From Schistocerca nitens (taxonomy: Eukaryota; Arthropoda; Insecta; Orthoptera; Acrididae), in the NCBI RefSeq assembly GCF_023898315.1, contig NC_064616.1:291489205-291553204 (forward strand): a DNA stretch of 64,000 nucleotides, in the 5' to 3' direction. This document shows positions 58,868 to 64,000 of this stretch, in pieces; position 1 is the stretch's first letter, and every line of letters begins with the position of its first letter. The notes below the pieces were generated by a model that ran no database searches, had not been told where the DNA came from, and worked only from the letters and a program-made list of their open reading frames with translations. The translations under genes and the position numbers were made by a program.

Positions 58868-61288
58868 TTTTCGTCGCCCTATGGAAGTAACAGCTACACA
58901 TCAACTAACCTTGTCCTCAGTAACTTTAGGCACTGAACACAAATAATGGTTTAAAACTAGTTCATTACCGGCAATATTCAACTCAGGATGCATCTAAATT
59001 GTAACATTTCATACCTCATCTTGTAATGATTGAAAACAAGCAGATAATGAGTCCACTAGATAACTGGGCAAAGCCACAATTAAAGGCTACAAAAATTCTT
59101 ATCTTGCACACAAGATTCTCAGGACACCGCAGAGCCAATGCCACATGAAATTCCCCAAATCAGTTTGGATGGCAGAAGCTCAACCACCTGCAGTACAGCT
59201 GTGAACTTGGCCTGAGTGGCTGTCATCTGTACCATCTCATGAATTCTTTTTTAGTGCAATACATCTCCACAATGAAGATGAGGTGCCAACAGAAACAACG
59301 TTGTGGTGTTGGATGTTGGCGGCTGGCTCCTATGAGATGAGCATGCAACTGAAGGTGCACTGTTTCAAAAATGTCTCAACAATGTTGGTGACTATGTTGT
59401 GAAGTAGCCACTCAATCAATGTAAGTATTCCAATAAATATTTCTAAATACATTTTTCCTTTCTTTATAGGCCATAAAACTTGCTTTCTGGTTGCAACTTG
59501 TATTTACACTATCAGCTGAAATGAAAGTGAATTACATTCTCTGTGGGTGTAATTTACACATATTAATAGCTAAAATATTCCTGCACTCTGTAACAGTAGG
59601 CTCAGAAAATCAAATGGTATTATAAATATAGTCCGTTAGCAACAAGGAGCAATCTATGCTACATCCACAACATGCCATACGACACTTCTTGTTGAGAATG
59701 TTCCTATATGCATACCCATGTTCTCAATAAGATTACAAAACAAAACAATTTAATCTTGGATATGCAAAACTCAATTACTGACAAATGACACTTCTTTTTG
59801 ACTACACATAGGAATTTTAAAAGCTATGGAACATTACTATCTGTTCACATCTACGTTGTTCCAACGATGCCAACTTCTCAAGAGCAGTATCAAAGGCAAC
59901 AATTGTGCCTAACCAAAAATATACATATATAACACTGGTGAGTGCAAATACCCCTTACATCATAAAATTCAATTCTCTGCACAAGTTACAGCAACTACTA
60001 ATACTAATATCACACAACATACCTACCTCAAACATTTGTCATCTGTGGGAAAAGGTACTTCTGACAAAGACCATGATGTACACCTGGTACTTCAACTCTG
60101 ACAATCAACTGGGAATGATGTTATTACCTGTAACTACAAATCAATGTACCATTAACAAAACATATGAGATTTTTCTTGGTACATATACTATCCCTGGAAC
60201 AGCACACTTCACTCACACACTAGTTAACATGTGCATAACTTTCATAAAAGAAAAGCACAGATTACTAATCAAATACAGAAATATGCAGAGTACAGACTAC
60301 ATGAGAGTGACTCTGAACTTACCCTCCATCAATTATGAAGATCTACCCCTAAAGAGTAGCAACGTCCATTGCTATATTTAAATAGGAAACTTATTTAATT
60401 CTCATATCAATTCTTCTTGCTATGTCAATCTTACTTCACAACTGTGTAATAAACTTAACTTAATAACAGTAAGTCCCATATTCCTACCATGCCTTATTCA
60501 ACATTAGTGTAAGAGAAGGATGTTATGATCTCAGGAGTTACAAAGCGATAATAAAGCCAGTTTCTTTTAGTGCTGCTCATTTTCCACAACTCTCTAACAA
60601 TAATTTCGATTGAAGCAGACAATAAAATATAAAATGATCATAAGTGATTTGTGAATCTCACAGTTTTCTTTTCCATGAATAATTTGTCCAATCTTAGGAC
60701 TTACAAGATCTGTTTGTAAAATTCATTGGGTAACATGCTTCAAATCTGCTGCCAACAACTGGCCTTTGGTATTACAAATATAATTTTGATGTTGAAGTAG
60801 ATGAGATGAGCATAAGATCTGATGCACTAGTTTCACATGTAACTTATGCTTTGCTATTCCACAGTGCAAACAGGCAGTGTACATGACTTTCAGAACTGTC
60901 TTTGTACTTGTGGGAATGCCAATTATTCAGTTGCAGTAGTTACGACAGTAACATTTCTTTTCTCAATATACAAATCAAACAAAAATACTTGCAGCCATTG
61001 AAAACACCATCAATAGTATTTTCTTTACTTTGTGTGCTATTCTCTAGTACTAACATAATAAAATAAAAGGTACTCATTCTTGATGCAGAGCCAAACTTGA
61101 TTACACAACAGTCCACTAACTTTCAAACCCAAGGAATTCACTCCTGGCTAGATGTGGTAAGAATTCAACTGCATGCCACAGTGTGCCAATGGCCTTACCA
61201 CATTGGGAACACCAGTTCTTGCCAGGTCACCAATGTTTAGCATTGTGGACCTTGGCCACTACTTGGATGGGTGACTGACCACATCTGT
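58868..61288 (+). repeat. Array II short unit U2, 2,421 bp
   Basis: An exact 2,421-bp step from U1. The 158-codon frame is at 59905-60381 and the SINE head at 61175-61288. It shares variants with U3 that U1 lacks, for example TTCTCTGTGGGTGT and ATTAATAGC, so neighbouring units are the most similar. Confidence 0.95.
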
Positions 61289-63709
61289 TTTTCGTCGCCC
61301 TATGGAAGTAACAGCTACACATCAACTAACCTTGTCCTCAGTAACTTTAGGCACTGAACACAAATAATGGTTTAAAACTAGTTCATTACCGGCAATATTC
61401 AACTCAGGATGCATCTAAATTGTAACATTTCATACCTCATCTTGTAATGATTGAAAACAAGCAGATAATGAGTCCACTAGATAACTGGGCAAAGCCACAA
61501 TTAAAGGCTACAAAAATTCTTATCTTGCACACAAGATTCTCAGGACACCGCAGAGCCAATGCCACATGTAATTCCCCAAATCAGTTTGGATGGCAGAAGC
61601 TCAACCACCTGCAGTACAGCTGTGAACTTGGCCTGAGTGGCTGTCATCTGTACCATCTCATGAATTCTTTTTTAGTGCAATACATCTCCACAATGAAGAT
61701 GAGGTGCCAACAGAAACAACGTTGTGGTGTTGGATGTTGGCGGCTGGCTCCTATGAGATGAGCATGCAACTGAAGGTGCACTGTTTCAAAAATGTCTCAA
61801 CAATGTTGGTGACTATGTTGTGAAGTAGCCACTCAATCAATGTAAGTATTCCAATAAATATTTCTAAATACATTTTTCCTTTCTTTATAGGCCATAAAAC
61901 TTGCTTTCTGCTTGCAACGTGTATTTACACTATCAGCTGAAATGAAAGTGAATTACATTCTCTGTGGGTGTAATTTACACATATTAATAGCTAAAATATT
62001 CCTGCACTCTGTAACAGTAGGCTCAGAAAATCAAATGGTATTATAAATATAGTCCGTTAGCAACAAGGAGCAATCTATGCTACATCCACAACATGCCATA
62101 CGACACTTCTTGTTGAGAATGTTCCTATATGCATACCCATGTTCTCAATAAGATTACAAAACAAAACAATTTAATCTTGGATATGCAAAACTCAATTACT
62201 GACAAATGACACTTCTTTTTGACTACACATAGGAATTTTAAAAGCTATGGAACATTACTATCTGTTCACATCTACGTTGTTCCAACGATGCCAACTTCTC
62301 AAGAGCAGTATCAAAGGCAACAATTGTGCCTAACCAAAAATATACATATATAACACTGGTGAGTGCAAATACCCCTTACATCATAATATGCAATTCTCTG
62401 CACAAGTTACAGCAACTACTAATACTAATATCACACAACATACCTACCTCAAACATTTGTCATCTGTGGGAAAAGGTACTTCTGACAAAGACCATGATGT
62501 ACACCTGGTACTTCAACTCTGACAATCAACTGGGAATGATGTTATTACCTGTAACTACAAATCAATGTGCCATTAACAAAACATATGAGATTTTTCTTGG
62601 TACATATACTATCCCTGGAACAGCACACTTCACTCACACACTAGTTAACATGTGCATAACTTTCATAAAAGAAAAGCACAGATTACTAATCAAATACAGA
62701 AATATGCAGAGTACAGACTACATGAGAGTGACTCTGAACTTACCCTCCATCAATTATGAAGATCTACCCCTAAAGAGTAGCAACGTCCATTGCTATATTT
62801 AAATAGGAAACTTATTTAATTCTCATATCAATTCTTCTTGCTATGTCAATCTTACTTCACAACTGTGTAATAAACTTAACTTAATAACAGTAAGTCCCAT
62901 ATTCCTACCATGCCTTATTCAACATTAGTGTAAGAGAAGGATGTTATGATCTCAGGAGTTACAAAGCGATAATAAAGCCAGTTTCTTTTAGTGCTGCTCA
63001 TTTTCCACAACTCTCTAACAATAATTTCGATTGAAGCAGACAATAAAATATAAAATGATCATAAGTGATTTGTGAATCTCACAGTTTTCTTTTCCATGAA
63101 TAATTTGTCCAATCTTAGGACTTACAAGATCTGTTTGTAAAATTCATTGGGTAACATGCTTCAAATCTGCTGCCAACAACTGACCTTTGGTATTACAAAT
63201 ATAATTTTGATGTTGAAGTAGATGAGATGAGCATAAGATCTGATGCACTAGTTTCACATGTAACTTATGCTTTGCTATTCCACAGTGCAAACAGGCAGTG
63301 TACATGACTTTCAGAACTGTCTTTGTACTTGTGGGAATGCCAATTATTCAGTTGCAGTAGTTACGACAGTAACATTTCTTTTCTCAATATACAAATCAAA
63401 CAAAAATACTTGCAGCCATTGAAAACACCATCAATAGTATTTTCTTTACTTTGTGTGCTATTCTCTAGTACTAACATAATAAAATAAAAGGTACTCATTC
63501 TTGATGCAGAGCCAAACTTGATTACACAACAGTCCACTAACTTTCAAACCCAAGGAATTCACTCCTGGCTAGATGTGGTAAGAATTCAACTGCATGCCAC
63601 AGTGTGCCAATGGCCTTACCACATTGGGAACACCAGTTCTTGCCAGGTCACCAATGTTTAGCATTGTGGACCTTGGCCACTACTTGGATGGGTGACTGAC
63701 CACATCTGT
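61289..63709 (+). repeat. Array II short unit U3, 2,421 bp
   Basis: The third exact 2,421-bp step. The 158-codon frame is at 62326-62802 and the SINE head at 63596-63709. A separate 104-codon frame (61447-61761) is open only in this copy, through single-base differences, and is likely chance. Confidence 0.95.
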
Positions 63710-64000
63710 TTTTCGTCGCCCTATGGAAGTAACAGCTACACATCAACTAACCTTGTCCTCAGTAACTTTAGGCACTGAACACAAATAATGGTTTAAAACT
63801 AGTTCATTACCGGCAATATTCAACTCAGGATGCATCTATATTGTAACATTTCATACCTCATCTTGTAATGATTGAAAACAAGCAGATAATGAGTCCACTA
63901 GATAACTGGGCAAAGCCACAATTAAAGGCTACAAAAATTCTTATCTTGCACACAAGATTCTCAGGACACCGCAGAGCCAATGCCACATGAAATTCCCCAA
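63710..64000 (+). repeat. Array II short unit U4, cut by the window edge
   Basis: Begins TTTCGTCGCCCTATGG like the other short units and continues to the last base. The array therefore extends beyond the window, and its full copy number is unknown. Confidence 0.95.

Noticed and set aside
61447-61761. 104-codon frame in unit U3
   Set aside because: The same position is interrupted in the neighbouring, nearly identical units, so it is chance.
51406-62802. Multicopy gene family in the 2,421-bp array
   Set aside because: The 158-codon frame is open only in the most recent copies, has no domain, and its conservation is explained by recent duplication. It is kept as a finding, not called as a gene.

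Overview
The window looks like repeat-dense intergenic DNA from a large insect genome, most likely an acridid grasshopper or locust. The base composition is AT-rich and no host protein gene, rRNA gene or standard tRNA gene could be recognised. Almost everything identifiable is a transposable element or a tandem repeat. Several short repeats (two tRNA-derived types, a 5S-derived SINE, a LINE tail with a repeated ATGTAG/CTACAT end, and an LTR beginning TGTGGTGTC) resemble, from memory, families common in Schistocerca. No database was searched, so the host assignment is an inference.

Region 1 (1-9,200) is a nest of elements. A near-intact Tc1-like element (780-2189) lies beside an old Ty3/gypsy-type fossil (about 2192-5855). 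The fossil was later interrupted by a second Tc1-like element (3156-4477) and abuts a well preserved long-TIR mariner-like element (5856-7399) with an open transposase frame. Region 2 (9,200-16,300) holds a 300-bp tRNA-related repeat, a folded-back copy of the same repeat, a pair of GC-rich inverted segments, a decayed Tc1-like relic, several microsatellites, and a second copy (14830-16251, opposite strand) of the 780-2189 element. Region 3 (16,300-23,800) has a third Tc1-like family (18432-19839), a deleted piggyBac-like element that keeps its cysteine-rich tail, and a Penelope-like element with long inverted arms and a hammerhead-like motif.

Region 4 (23,775-30,445) is a diverged long-period tandem array (Array I, about 2.8 kb without its LINE insertion). 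It is followed by a solo LTR with a perfect 5-bp target duplication (30537-31011). Region 5 (about 31,020-64,000) is a second long-period array (Array II). Its leftmost copies are old, diverged and interrupted by piggyBac-like, hAT-like and SINE insertions. Its rightmost copies are nearly identical: a 3,657-bp unit followed by at least three 2,421-bp units that run off the window edge. The short unit arose by a 1,236-bp deletion with one breakpoint inside a 5S-rRNA-derived SINE, so each young unit carries a 5S-like head with an intact box-C-like sequence. A 0.5-kb inverted duplication sits inside the older part of the array.

The genes do not form a pathway. The window records successive insertions followed by recent local amplification. 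The points most worth a second look are the young 2,421-bp array with its 5S-like module, the two hammerhead-like folds near Penelope-type sequence, and the Tc1/mariner families with unusual spacing in the catalytic triad.
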